Shown here piece after piece: positions 16,011-25,068 of a DNA stretch of 64,000 bases (within the stretch, counting starts at the first letter, position 1; the number at the start of each line of letters is the position of its first letter). The notes below the pieces were generated by a model. That model made no database searches and was not told the origin of the DNA. It saw nothing but the letters and a program-made list of their open reading frames with translations. Location: assembly GCA_004124385.1 (NCBI GenBank), contig SCKN01000001.1, positions 124,001 through 188,000 on the forward strand, given 5' to 3'. Origin of the DNA: Fidelibacterota bacterium. Lineage in GTDB: Bacteria > Fidelibacterota > Marinisomatia > Marinisomatales > TCS55. Made by a program: the position numbers and the translations under genes.

Positions 16011-17765
16011 ATGACATATCAAGTACTATCATTAAAATGGCGTCCACAGACCTTCAGCGATGTTGTGGGTCAGGATCATGTTACTCAAACATTGAAAAAT
16101 GCCTTTGCCAAAGAACGTATTGGCCAGGGATATGTTTTTACTGGACCGCGAGGTGTAGGCAAAACTACAATGGCTCGTCTCATGGCTAAAGGGTTGAATT
16201 GCCAAAACCCAGTAGAATTTGAACCGTGCAACTCATGTTCATCGTGTTCAGAAGTAACTGAAAGCCGTAGTATGGATGTGTTGGAAATTGATGGAGCCTC
16301 GAATCGTGGAATTGATGAAATTCGCAATATTCGGGAAAATATCAAGTTTCCACCCATGAATTCTAAATATAAGGTGTATATCATAGATGAAGTTCATATG
16401 CTCACCACACAGGCATTTAATGCCTTATTGCGCACATTAGAAGAACCGCCGCCCCATGGGAAGTTTATTATGTGTACAACGGATATTCATAAAATGCCGG
16501 CAACGATAATTTCACGCTGTCAACGATTCGATTTCAATCGCATTAGTTCAACAACAATTACAGATCGCATGAAATACATTTTAGATGAGGAAAAAATCAA
16601 ATATGATTCTGAATCGTTATCAGCAATCAGCTTAAAAGCAGATGGCAGTATGCGCGATGCCTTGAGTATACTGGATCAAGTGATTTCCTTTGCAGGAGAA
16701 AAAATTGCATTTGATCAAATTTCAAGTATTCTAGGGCTCATACCGTATGATTTATTTTTCGATTTAACGACAGCCATAAAAGAAAAGAATGCTGAAAACC
16801 TTGTTCAAGTCCTCAATAATATTCGATCATTGGCTACTCCATTGGAAGATGTGGTGAATGGACTCAATCAACATTTGCGCAATTTACTCATTGGTACTGT
16901 ACCTGGGGCTGCATCATCTTTAGAGGTTAATCCCGAACTCCAGGAAAAATATGCAAACGAAGCTAGCGAATGGGATCGACGTGATTTAATTCGCTTTTCT
17001 CAAGTATTCAGTAAATTGGAACCAGAATTACGCAGAGCAGCGCAACCACAAATTCTTTTAGAATTAAATCTGCTTAAAATGTTAGAAATGGACCAATCTG
17101 TTTCTATAGAAAACATGCTGAATAATCTTGGTCAAAATAAAATTGTATCCAAACCATCGGTACAATACAAAGTGCCAGAAGTACATATATCTGAACCGCC
17201 TTCAATTGTATCAGAAAAAATTATAAAAGAAACCAAAGCTGAAGTGGTAAAAGTAGAACCACCAGTAAAAGTAGAACCAAAAAAAGTAGCAGCTAAAGAA
17301 GAGTCGATTAAAGAAGAGCTACTCAATAAAGATGATTTAATAAAAGACAGTCCTAAAGAAAAAACTGTAGAATCAAAAAAACAGGTAAACGAAAAATCAA
17401 CTCTTGATTTAAAAAATATCGAATCAAATTGGCACCAAATGATAACAAAAATAGGCACAATAAAAACGTCTGTTGCCATGGTATTGGAACATACAATGCC
17501 TATAGAATTAAATAATAAAAAGTTGGATGTTGCTGTGATAAATCAACCCCGTTTCAGTTTTAATCGATTGGAACGAAATCAGCAATTAATAGAATCAACA
17601 TTCGAAGAAATTTTTGAACAAACTGTCAGAATAACATTTATTTTTAAAGAAGAAAATCAAGACAAAATCAAGCATGTATCCTCTGAAACTCCAAGGATAC
17701 CTACAAAAGGTAATCCGGTTGTTAACCGTGTGATTGAAGTGTTTGATGGAGAAATTTTAAGATAA
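16011..17765 (+). CDS. dnaX: DNA polymerase III subunits tau/gamma
   Basis: A 584-residue clamp-loader ATPase. Walker A is GPRGVGKT at 45-52, a zinc module uses C64, C73, C76 and C79, Walker B is DEVH at 126-129, and the SRC motif ('IISRCQRF') follows. Residues about 1-365 make up the conserved clamp-loader part. A Lys/Glu/Pro-rich linker (about 380-460) leads to the tau-specific domain that contacts DnaB and polymerase. An A-run in the linker at 17279-17285 can direct a -1 frameshift to a nearby TAA, giving a gamma-like product of 428 residues. ebfC and recR follow closely, the usual dnaX operon. Confidence 0.97.
   Translation: MTYQVLSLKWRPQTFSDVVGQDHVTQTLKNAFAKERIGQGYVFTGPRGVGKTTMARLMAKGLNCQNPVEFEPCNSCSSCSEVTESRSMDVLEIDGASNRGIDEIRNIRENIKFPPMNSKYKVYIIDEVHMLTTQAFNALLRTLEEPPPHGKFIMCTTDIHKMPATIISRCQRFDFNRISSTTITDRMKYILDEEKIKYDSESLSAISLKADGSMRDALSILDQVISFAGEKIAFDQISSILGLIPYDLFFDLTTAIKEKNAENLVQVLNNIRSLATPLEDVVNGLNQHLRNLLIGTVPGAASSLEVNPELQEKYANEASEWDRRDLIRFSQVFSKLEPELRRAAQPQILLELNLLKMLEMDQSVSIENMLNNLGQNKIVSKPSVQYKVPEVHISEPPSIVSEKIIKETKAEVVKVEPPVKVEPKKVAAKEESIKEELLNKDDLIKDSPKEKTVESKKQVNEKSTLDLKNIESNWHQMITKIGTIKTSVAMVLEHTMPIELNNKKLDVAVINQPRFSFNRLERNQQLIESTFEEIFEQTVRITFIFKEENQDKIKHVSSETPRIPTKGNPVVNRVIEVFDGEILR
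17279..17296 (+). other. Probable programmed -1 frameshift site in dnaX
   Basis: In the reading frame the codons are CCA AAA AAA GTA, forming the slippery heptamer A-AAA-AAA (17279-17285). A -1 shift reads AGT AGC AGC TAA and stops at 17294-17296. The gamma product would have 425 + 3 = 428 residues, close to the 431 of Escherichia coli gamma, which uses A-AAA-AAG at the same relative place. A run of seven A could also act by transcriptional slippage, as in Thermus. A weak downstream stem (AGTAGC/GCTACT) is possible. Confidence 0.6.
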
Positions 17766-17774
17766 GGGTTTTAT

Positions 17775-18098
17775 ATGTTTAATCAAGGTAAAATGAATAA
17801 AATGTTAAAACAGGCTAAAGCGATGCAATACAATATGGCTAAAGCACAAGACGGGTTAGAAGATGTTTTTATTGAAGAATCTGCAGGTGATTTAATTACG
17901 ATTAAAATGAATGCAAAATTAGATTTACTTGATGTTAACTTATCTGATGCTGCACTGAATGAAGATAAAGAAATACTGGAAGACCTTATTTTAGCTGCAG
18001 TTAACAAAGCCATAACTAAAGCACAAGAAGAAGCTCAATCACGTATGAATACCGTTACCGGTAGTATGTTGGGCGGATTAAATCTACCGGGAATGTAA
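17775..18098 (+). CDS. ebfC: Nucleoid-associated protein EbfC/YbaB
   Basis: A 107-residue small DNA-binding protein with the typical N-terminus 'KMNKMLKQAKAMQ', the central strand region 'IEESAGDLITIKMNAK', and the C-terminal helix 'AVNKAITKAQEEAQSRM' followed by a glycine-rich tail. EbfC proteins dimerise, bind DNA and influence nucleoid structure. It lies nine bases after dnaX, and its stop overlaps the recR start (TAATG), as in many bacteria. Confidence 0.94.
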   Translation: MFNQGKMNKMLKQAKAMQYNMAKAQDGLEDVFIEESAGDLITIKMNAKLDLLDVNLSDAALNEDKEILEDLILAAVNKAITKAQEEAQSRMNTVTGSMLGGLNLPGM

Positions 18099-18691
18099 TG
18101 GGTTTTGTGCCGCAGCCAGTTGAAAAATTGATTGAAGCATTTGCTAAATTCCCAGGAATTGGTAAAAAAACAGCTCAACGAATGGCATTTTATGTTTTAA
18201 AATCAAATAATCAGCAAGCGGTCCAATTGGCTGAAGCGGTGATGGATGTTAAATCAAAAATTTTATCATGTACAATTTGTGGTGGAATTACAGTCGAAGA
18301 TCCATGTGCGATTTGTTCGGACTCAAAACGTCAGGAAAATTTATTGTGCATCGTTGAAGAATCGAGTGACATTTATGTGTTTGAAAAAACAAACAGTTAT
18401 CGTGGAAAATATCACGTTTTAGGCGGTGTTTTATCACCATTGGACGGCATTGGTCCGGATGATTTAACAATTGACAATCTTATGTCTCGGGTCAACGAAA
18501 ATATGGAAGTAATACTCGCTACAAACCCCAGCATTGAAGGCGAAGCAACTGCATTATATATAAGCAGACTTTTGAAAGAAAAAGGCGTAAAATCCAGCCG
18601 TTTGGCTCGGGGTATACCTGTGGGTGGGTTATTGGAATATATTGATGAAGCAACTTTAATTAGAGCCATAGAAGGACGAGTCGAACTATGA
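18098..18691 (+). CDS. recR: Recombination mediator RecR
   Basis: 197 residues. Domains in order: helix-hairpin-helix ('FPGIGKKTAQRMAFYVL'), a four-cysteine zinc finger ('CTICGG...CAIC', about 54-70), the Toprim domain ('LLCIVEESSDIYVFE', about 78-160), and the C-terminal ring-closing part. RecR works with RecO and/or RecF to load RecA onto gapped DNA. The start overlaps the ebfC stop, and the end overlaps pgsA by four bases. Confidence 0.97.
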   Translation: MGFVPQPVEKLIEAFAKFPGIGKKTAQRMAFYVLKSNNQQAVQLAEAVMDVKSKILSCTICGGITVEDPCAICSDSKRQENLLCIVEESSDIYVFEKTNSYRGKYHVLGGVLSPLDGIGPDDLTIDNLMSRVNENMEVILATNPSIEGEATALYISRLLKEKGVKSSRLARGIPVGGLLEYIDEATLIRAIEGRVEL

Positions 18692-19275
18692 TATTAAATA
18701 TTCCCAACTCATTAACGCTCCTCAGAATCGCTTTAACTCCTGTTTTTATTATATTCTTATTTTATGATCATCCATATGCAAATCTGTGGGCACTGATTAT
18801 ATTTCTAATTGCTGGTATTACAGATGCTCTCGATGGTTATTATGCCCGTAAACATAATCAAATAACGGACCATGGACGTTTCCTCGATCCTCTTGCAGAT
18901 AAGATACTTGTACTATCTGCACTTATTTCTTTCGCCGTTTTAGAAATTATTCCCTATTGGATGGTGGGCTTAATCGTTTTTAGGGATTTATTTATAACTG
19001 GTTTACGTGTAGCTTTGGATAATAAGGGATTTCAGATGGTTACCAGTAATATTGCAAAAGCGAAAACATCATTGCAAATATTGATAATTCTTTCCATTCT
19101 CCTTTATTTAGGTTCGACACAATTACCATTCAACTGGTTAGCTAAATATATTCAATTAATCCGCGAATATGAGTTGATTTATTATTTAACTTTGTTGATA
19201 ACAGTTTTTACAGTGTATACCGGTTTATCATATATTTATGATAATCGCTCTGTCATCCGACAATATTTATCATAA
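18688..19275 (+). CDS. pgsA: CDP-diacylglycerol-glycerol-3-phosphate 3-phosphatidyltransferase
   Basis: A 195-residue integral membrane enzyme with the CDP-alcohol phosphatidyltransferase signature 'DALDGYYARK' ... 'DHGRFLDPLADK' (D-G-AR-G-D-D) and several hydrophobic helices. It makes phosphatidylglycerol phosphate, the first committed step to phosphatidylglycerol and cardiolipin. ATGA overlap with recR. The next gene, pgpA, dephosphorylates its product, so the pair makes a pathway. Confidence 0.93.
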   Translation: MILNIPNSLTLLRIALTPVFIIFLFYDHPYANLWALIIFLIAGITDALDGYYARKHNQITDHGRFLDPLADKILVLSALISFAVLEIIPYWMVGLIVFRDLFITGLRVALDNKGFQMVTSNIAKAKTSLQILIILSILLYLGSTQLPFNWLAKYIQLIREYELIYYLTLLITVFTVYTGLSYIYDNRSVIRQYLS

Positions 19276-19282
19276 TTCATTT

Positions 19283-19732
19283 ATGACTAACATTTCCAAC
19301 TGGATTGCAACTGTATTCCGGATCGGATATTTACCGCTCGCTCCTGGTACATGGTGTAGTTTGTTTGCAGTCGGAGTATGGTATTTTTTATTAGTAGATA
19401 TTTCAATTATAAATTATTTAATTCTTATTTTGATTATTTCCATATTGGGTGTTTTCACTTCAAATCAGGTCATAATTGATTCCGGAAAAAATGATCCATC
19501 AGAAGTAGTAATAGATGAGCTTGCCGGTCAATGGTTGGCCTTACTATATTTGCCGCGCTCCATTGGTTTTGCGATTGCCGCATTCATCATTTTTAGAATT
19601 TTGGACATTACAAAACCGTTTCCAATTAAGCAACTGGAAGGTTTACCCCGAGGCTGGGGAGTGATGTTAGATGATCTTGCCGCAGGACTCATTTCTTTCG
19701 GAATCATTCAACTTTACATTTATTTTGTATGA
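19283..19732 (+). CDS. pgpA: Phosphatidylglycerophosphatase A
   Basis: 149 residues from the ATG at 19283; the frame is open 45 bases further upstream, but that would overlap pgsA and add residues not typical of the family. Family features are 'GYLPLAPGTWCSLFA' near the N-terminus, 'VVIDELAGQWLAL' in the middle, 'DITKPFPIKQLEGLPRGWGV', and 'MLDDLAAG' near the end. It removes phosphate from phosphatidylglycerol phosphate. Its stop overlaps the cinA start (ATGA). Confidence 0.93.
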   Translation: MTNISNWIATVFRIGYLPLAPGTWCSLFAVGVWYFLLVDISIINYLILILIISILGVFTSNQVIIDSGKNDPSEVVIDELAGQWLALLYLPRSIGFAIAAFIIFRILDITKPFPIKQLEGLPRGWGVMLDDLAAGLISFGIIQLYIYFV

Positions 19733-20949
19733 AAATTGCTCTCATTACAATTGGCAATGAATTATTATCCGGCTTTACGGTCGATACGAATGCTGCGTGG
19801 ATTGGGAATCAGGTCATTCAGAGTGGTGGAAATATTATTTGGCATCAGACAATCGGTGATTCTTTAGAAGAAATTCATGCGTCTTTGAATCAAATACCAA
19901 TTGGAATAAAAACTATAATAATAACAGGAGGGTTAGGACCAACACATGATGATGTGACAGCCCATGCCCTCTATGAATTTGCTGATGATACTCCCGTTTT
20001 TGATGAAGACTATTGGACATTTCTTCAAGAAAAATTATCAAAGAGAAATTTAAAACTTCCGGAAATCAATCGTAATCAAGCCATGAAACCCGGAAATGGA
20101 AAAATAATTCCCAATCCTATGGGATCAGCTCGAGGGTTACATTATTGTGTAAATGGTCAGACAATTATTGCTTTGCCCGGAGTTCCCGGAGAAATGAAAG
20201 AAATGATGACTGCAACCATATTGCCATGGATAAAAAGTCAAAGTTCCCAGAGGTTGATCGTTAAGACTATTCGAACAACCGGTATTATGGAATCTGGACT
20301 AGCTGAAAAAATGGGCGATATTGTTAATACGATTGATAAAAATATCAAAATTGCATTTTTACCTCAATTCACTGGAGTGGATATTCGAGTATCCGGAACA
20401 GATAAAACTGTAGTTGATGAAAAAGTAAATGAAATTAATTCCCATGTCAGCAAATACATTTATGGACAGGATAAAGATCGACTAGAGGAAATAATTGGCC
20501 AAATGCTGAAAGAAAAAAAGCTGACGTTAACAACTGCTGAATCGTGCACTGGCGGACTGGTTGGGCATCGTTTAACCAATATTCCCGGCAGTTCAGAACA
20601 TTATTTGGGTGGTATAATTTCGTATAGCAATAAAGTAAAAGAAAACAATCTCGGTGTCGATAAATCAACATTAGAACAATTTGGTGCAGTCAGTAGTGAA
20701 ACAGCTAAAGAGATGGCTGAAAATGTACGTTCAAAATTGAACTCTGATTTAGGTCTCTCCATAACAGGAATTGCAGGTCCCGGTGGAGGTACTGATGAAA
20801 AACCAGTTGGCTTAACGTATATTGCACTTGCTGATGGAAAAAATACACGAGTAAAGGAATTTCGTTTTCTTTCTGACCGTATGCTGAACAAAAATGCCAG
20901 CGCCCAGACAGCATTGAATATGGTTCGGTTGTATTTACTCAATGAGTGA
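19729..20949 (+). CDS. cinA: CinA-like protein, NMN amidohydrolase domain
   Basis: 406 residues. The N-terminal MoCF-like (COG1058) domain has 'IGNELLSGFTVDTNAAWI' and 'TGGLGPTHDDVT'. The C-terminal PncC-type domain has 'TTAESCTGGLVGHRLTNIPG', 'GGIISYSNKVK' and 'SITGIAGPGGGT'. Enzymes of this layout hydrolyse NMN to NaMN and/or ADP-ribose in pyridine nucleotide salvage. The gene commonly precedes recA, as here, with thpR between. It overlaps both pgpA and thpR. Confidence 0.94.
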   Translation: MKIALITIGNELLSGFTVDTNAAWIGNQVIQSGGNIIWHQTIGDSLEEIHASLNQIPIGIKTIIITGGLGPTHDDVTAHALYEFADDTPVFDEDYWTFLQEKLSKRNLKLPEINRNQAMKPGNGKIIPNPMGSARGLHYCVNGQTIIALPGVPGEMKEMMTATILPWIKSQSSQRLIVKTIRTTGIMESGLAEKMGDIVNTIDKNIKIAFLPQFTGVDIRVSGTDKTVVDEKVNEINSHVSKYIYGQDKDRLEEIIGQMLKEKKLTLTTAESCTGGLVGHRLTNIPGSSEHYLGGIISYSNKVKENNLGVDKSTLEQFGAVSSETAKEMAENVRSKLNSDLGLSITGIAGPGGGTDEKPVGLTYIALADGKNTRVKEFRFLSDRMLNKNASAQTALNMVRLYLLNE

Positions 20950-21511
20950 ACGTTTAATCAGAACGTTTCTATCCGTTCCCATTCCAGGAGAAGGGCATTC
21001 TTTAAGGGACAAACTTCAAAATACGATCAATGCAGATGGTACTAAAATCGGTTGGATCCGTAAAGGGAACATGCATCTTACGTTAAAATTCATCGGTGAT
21101 ACGCCGGAAGATGATGTGGATCGAGTTAACCGCACACTTAAAGATATTATTGCGACTGCACTAATAATGGAGTTTGAAATATCCGGCACCGGATGCTTTC
21201 CTAAAAAAGAACGTCCGAGAGTTTTATGGCTTGGGATTAATGGCGACTTAAATCCTCTGCAAGTTTTAGTGAAAAATATAAATAATGCATTAGATCCTTT
21301 GGGGTATCCTAAAGAAGAAAAGGATTATGTTCCTCATTTAACATTGGCGCGAATTAAGTATCCCCAAAAACATACTCCGGATATTTCATCATTTCTTGAT
21401 GCAAAATATGAACCGATTCAATTGAACATAAATAAAATTCACTTCATGCGCAGTGAGCTCTTTTTTAATGGTTCAGTATATACTATTTTAAACACACATT
21501 TTTTAACATAA
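20942..21511 (+). CDS. thpR: RNA 2',3'-cyclic phosphodiesterase (2H family)
   Basis: A 189-residue 2H phosphoesterase with both catalytic HxT motifs: 'HLTLKFIG' (H45) and 'PHLTLARI' in the second half. The family opens 2',3'-cyclic phosphate ends of RNA. The start lies inside the last codons of cinA (8-base overlap), and the gene is followed after 25 bases by recA, as in several bacterial cinA-thpR-recA clusters. Confidence 0.92.
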   Translation: MSERLIRTFLSVPIPGEGHSLRDKLQNTINADGTKIGWIRKGNMHLTLKFIGDTPEDDVDRVNRTLKDIIATALIMEFEISGTGCFPKKERPRVLWLGINGDLNPLQVLVKNINNALDPLGYPKEEKDYVPHLTLARIKYPQKHTPDISSFLDAKYEPIQLNINKIHFMRSELFFNGSVYTILNTHFLT

Positions 21512-21536
21512 TTCAACATATAAGTGAGTTTTATTT

Positions 21537-22556
21537 ATGAGTGACAAACGTATCAAAGCACTAGAATTGGCCAAAGCACAAATTGAAAAGCAATATCGAG
21601 GTGAAGAATTATTCGTCGAATTGGAAAGCGATTCTTTCAAAGTTCGTGATAATGTAATCTCTACGGGCTGTCTTTCTTTAGATTTAGCTTTAGGAGTTGG
21701 TGGTATTCCTAAAGGTCGTATTATTGAGCTTTATGGCCCGGAAGGCTCCGGAAAAACAACTTTGGCGTTGCACATAGTTGCAGAAGCGCAAAAAGCCGGT
21801 GGAATTGCTGCATATATTGACATGGAGCATGCTCTGGATACTGAATACATGAAGAAACTCGGAATAAATACAGCTGAACTTATAGTGTCTCAACCATCTT
21901 ATGGTGAACAAGCACTTGATATGACAGATACCCTCATTCGAAGTAATGCACTCGATTTAATCATCATTGATTCAGTTGCGGCTTTGGTGCCAAAAGCAGA
22001 ATTGGATGGTGAAATGGGTGACCACTTTGTGGGTCTTCATGCACGACTTATGTCCCAAGCCATGCGCAAATTAACAGGTACAGTTAAAAAAACGGAAACC
22101 TGTTTAATTTTCATCAATCAAATTCGAGAAAAAATCGGTGTTATGTTCGGCAATCCTGAAACAACTACCGGTGGAAGGGCACTTAAATTTTACTCATCTG
22201 TGCGTATGGAAATCAGGCGAGTGACTGCTGTGAAGGAAGGAACGGAATTTATTGGTACTAGAGTGCGCGTAAAAATAGTGAAAAACAAAGTTGCTCCACC
22301 GTTCAAATCAACAGAATTTGACATCATATATGGTGAAGGCATTTCCTATGTGGGTGATATTATTGATCTTGCTGTTGAAGGTGAAATTATCCAGAAAACA
22401 GGTGCTTGGTATGCGTACAATGATGAAAAAATTGGACAGGGAAGAGAAAATGCAAAAACCTATTTGCAGGAAAATCCGGATATGTTAGAAAAAATTGTAA
22501 AGAATGTTCGGATCTTTGTAGGACTTGATGAAGGAGAGGAAGAAGCTGCAGCGTAA
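21537..22556 (+). CDS. recA: Recombinase RecA
   Basis: A full-length, 339-residue RecA. Walker A is 'GPEGSGKTT' at about 66-74, with 'YIDMEHALD', Walker B in '[12 protein letters not shown]', loop L1 '[18 protein letters not shown]', and L2/'[18 protein letters not shown]'. The acidic C-terminus is short ('[11 protein letters not shown]'). No LexA-type box is visible in the 25 bases before it, so it is probably transcribed with the upstream operon. Confidence 0.98.
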   Translation: MSDKRIKALELAKAQIEKQYRGEELFVELESDSFKVRDNVISTGCLSLDLALGVGGIPKGRIIELYGPEGSGKTTLALHIVAEAQKAGGIAAYIDMEHALDTEYMKKLGINTAELIVSQPSYGEQALDMTDTLIRSNALDLIIIDSVAALVPKAELDGEMGDHFVGLHARLMSQAMRKLTGTVKKTETCLIFINQIREKIGVMFGNPETTTGGRALKFYSSVRMEIRRVTAVKEGTEFIGTRVRVKIVKNKVAPPFKSTEFDIIYGEGISYVGDIIDLAVEGEIIQKTGAWYAYNDEKIGQGRENAKTYLQENPDMLEKIVKNVRIFVGLDEGEEEAAA

Positions 22557-23175
22557 AATAGTCGCCATAAAGTGTAAAGGACAGAAAAATCCTAAACGAT
22601 TAATTATATTTTCAGATAAAAGCGTCTTCGAAATTTCCGAAGACGTTTTTGTTTCTGCTAATCTTGAGATTGGAAGTAAAGTGGATGAACATTTTCTGGA
22701 AGAACTTGAGGAAAAAGAAACCGGTCGTAAAGCGTTTTACAGCGCATTAACATTATTGAATTACCGAATGCGCAGCACGGCAGAATTGCGCAAGCGATTG
22801 TTTGAAAAAGAGTATAATCATGATACAATCGATCGAGTTATAGAAAAACTTAACGAAAGAAAATTCCTTAATGATGAATCGTTCGCCAGGGCGTTTATCA
22901 ATGATAAAATTAATAACCGTTTTCTCGGACCCATTGCCTTACGACATGAATTATTTCCTCACAAATTGAATAATGAATTAGTCGAAAAACTCTTATTGAA
23001 TGCCTATGAAGAAACACCTGAAGAAGAATTGGTGGAACGTTTGTTGATTAAACGGAGAATCAACGAAGGGCAGAAGCTGACGCAAAAAGAAAAAAATAGA
23101 CTGATAAATTACCTGCAACGAAGAGGACACACGTGGGGAGTGATTAATAATGTTTTAAACAAGCGGATGGTTTAA
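22528..23175 (+). CDS. recX: RecA regulator RecX
   Basis: About 215 residues with RecX three-helix repeats: '[19 protein letters not shown]', '[20 protein letters not shown]', 'AFINDKI', then a longer C-terminal region. RecX binds and limits RecA filaments. The start, ATG 22528 or TTG 22525, lies within recA (about 29 bases overlap), so the two are translationally coupled. Confidence 0.9.
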   Translation: MKERKKLQRKIVAIKCKGQKNPKRLIIFSDKSVFEISEDVFVSANLEIGSKVDEHFLEELEEKETGRKAFYSALTLLNYRMRSTAELRKRLFEKEYNHDTIDRVIEKLNERKFLNDESFARAFINDKINNRFLGPIALRHELFPHKLNNELVEKLLLNAYEETPEEELVERLLIKRRINEGQKLTQKEKNRLINYLQRRGHTWGVINNVLNKRMV

Positions 23176-23250
23176 GCATAGTAAAATTCTAAATTTATTT
23201 TTCCCATGGAACTTGTTTGCGTATAAATAACACAAACCGGAGTTAAAATT

Positions 23251-24990
23251 ATGCTGAATAATTACAATGAATTTTCCATAGATAAAAAGTCTGTTAAATC
23301 CACATTAGGTCGGAATCCCAATGAGTTTGAATGGGATGTATTAAAACATTTTTATTTTTCCCAGTTTTCGAATAATCCCATCCCCGGAATAAATAAAATA
23401 ATTAATCATGGTGAAAATATTTTATGGATTAATAACTCTACACAGCTGTCGGTTGGGTTAGAAAGTAAAGGATCAGTTACATCCTTTTCTGCGGGAAGTG
23501 CCAGTACAGTCATTGGGACAAAACCCAAGCTGACTTACAAGAGCAAACAGTCCAAAATATCATTTGGGATTAGCCATCATTCAATACCACAGCTACAATC
23601 TATTACAGGTCAGGAATCATTATTCTTCCTAAAGAATAGCAAAGAACTCGTTTCTGCGTGTAATAATATTCTCCAACTGGGTTCTGTTATTATAAAGCAA
23701 ATTAATCCGTCGTCGCTTGGATTTAGTTTAAACTCAATGTCGAATAATAAATACGGAATGGATCTACATTTTTCTTCGGCTAAACAAATTTCAATTCTTT
23801 CTGATAAATCATCCCATGGTGTGCTTATTGCTGCAAATCAGAAATTATCAACAAAGATTAAAGGCATTTGCAAAAAACATAATCAATCCTGTCTGCATCT
23901 AGGAAATTTAAAGACGGTTCAATTCCTGTCTATCTCTATTCGAAATAAAAGAAAAGTAAATTTACCTTTGTCGACCTTAAATATAGCCGAACTACCCAAA
24001 ATATCCATCGTTCCGGCAATCCCTAAAACATTAAAAGCAAGCAAGCTGAAATCATTCAAGGAATTGAAAAATTATTCAAAACACGTTTTGGAAACATGTA
24101 AAATTGTAAATAAGCAAAAATGGAATAGTTTTAAACCGAAAATAGATTCAGTAAATACATTTTCACTCATACCCAAAAATAATGATTTTGCCGTTAGTTT
24201 TCCCGATAATATGCATTTTATCAAGAAAGACTTTAAAACGGGCAGTCGTAGTGCAATTTCGAATGCTGCCAGGCAATTGGTGTGCAATGGATTTAAACCA
24301 GTGGGGGCAGCACTTATTATCCACGGCGGCTCAATGGCTGAAAATGATAATATTTGGAATATACGTGAATTGTTCATGGGCGTGACTGAAGCGTGCCAGT
24401 TGATGCAAATTGAACTGTTTCGTCCTGTCATAACTGCGAATAATAAACATCATCCCAGTTTAGAATTATGTGTTATTGGAAAAAAATATGCTAAAGAAAC
24501 GAATGTGAGCGATTCATTCGTGAGCGAAAATGATTTCATTACTATGTTAGGTAGTCACCGAGGTGAATTAAACAGCAGCGTTTATCAGAATGAAATACAA
24601 AAACAGGAAAGCCGTTTAATTCCTTCTGTGGATTTGCAAATGGAGACTCTAGTCCAGGAAACAGTATTGCAGGGTATCCAAACCGGTTTAATTAAGTCCG
24701 CTGTAAATATTTCCCACGGCGGTTTGGTTATATCGTTGGTTAAGTCGCTCCAGAAAGCAGAAAAGGGCATCGGCGCCCGAATTCACTTATCTCGGAAGTT
24801 TAGACAAGATGAAATGCTTTTTGGGGAAACTCAAGGAATGGTTGTCGTATCCATTGGTGAAAAAGATCTCATGGAATTTGAGCGAATTTGTATGACAATT
24901 GGTGTTCCGTCAACTACCATTGGCCGAGTAACCAATGACAATCAATTTAAATTTAACGACGTGGTGAAGATTGATAGAAAAAAGTTTTGA
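23251..24990 (+). CDS. PurL-like pseudoenzyme (FGAM synthase paralogue lacking catalytic motifs)
   Basis: A 579-residue protein that aligns by eye to phosphoribosylformylglycinamidine synthase II but is about 160 residues shorter and has lost key motifs. The N-terminal 'LGRNPNEFEWDVLKHFYFSQ' stands where PurL has LGREPN...MWSEHCSYK. 'GLESKGSVTSFSAGSAST' (from residue 70) replaces the 'IESHNHPS..P..GAATG' ATP/catalytic loop, so the His-Asn-His-Pro is absent. The second AIRS-like half is better preserved: 'AISNAARQLVCNGFKPVGAAL', 'IRELFMGVTEACQLMQIE', 'SAVNISHGGLVISLVKSLQ', 'LFGETQGMVVVSI'. The frame is intact and codon use looks like its neighbours, so it is probably expressed. A structural or regulatory role is possible; synthase activity is unlikely. 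Confidence 0.75.
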   Translation: MLNNYNEFSIDKKSVKSTLGRNPNEFEWDVLKHFYFSQFSNNPIPGINKIINHGENILWINNSTQLSVGLESKGSVTSFSAGSASTVIGTKPKLTYKSKQSKISFGISHHSIPQLQSITGQESLFFLKNSKELVSACNNILQLGSVIIKQINPSSLGFSLNSMSNNKYGMDLHFSSAKQISILSDKSSHGVLIAANQKLSTKIKGICKKHNQSCLHLGNLKTVQFLSISIRNKRKVNLPLSTLNIAELPKISIVPAIPKTLKASKLKSFKELKNYSKHVLETCKIVNKQKWNSFKPKIDSVNTFSLIPKNNDFAVSFPDNMHFIKKDFKTGSRSAISNAARQLVCNGFKPVGAALIIHGGSMAENDNIWNIRELFMGVTEACQLMQIELFRPVITANNKHHPSLELCVIGKKYAKETNVSDSFVSENDFITMLGSHRGELNSSVYQNEIQKQESRLIPSVDLQMETLVQETVLQGIQTGLIKSAVNISHGGLVISLVKSLQKAEKGIGARIHLSRKFRQDEMLFGETQGMVVVSIGEKDLMEFERICMTIGVPSTTIGRVTNDNQFKFNDVVKIDRKKF

Positions 24991-25068
24991 TTAAAGATGA
25001 ATTTTAGATGTTTGATTTTTGATGATGAATGATTAATTCATACATTATCAATCATAATTCATCAAGTA

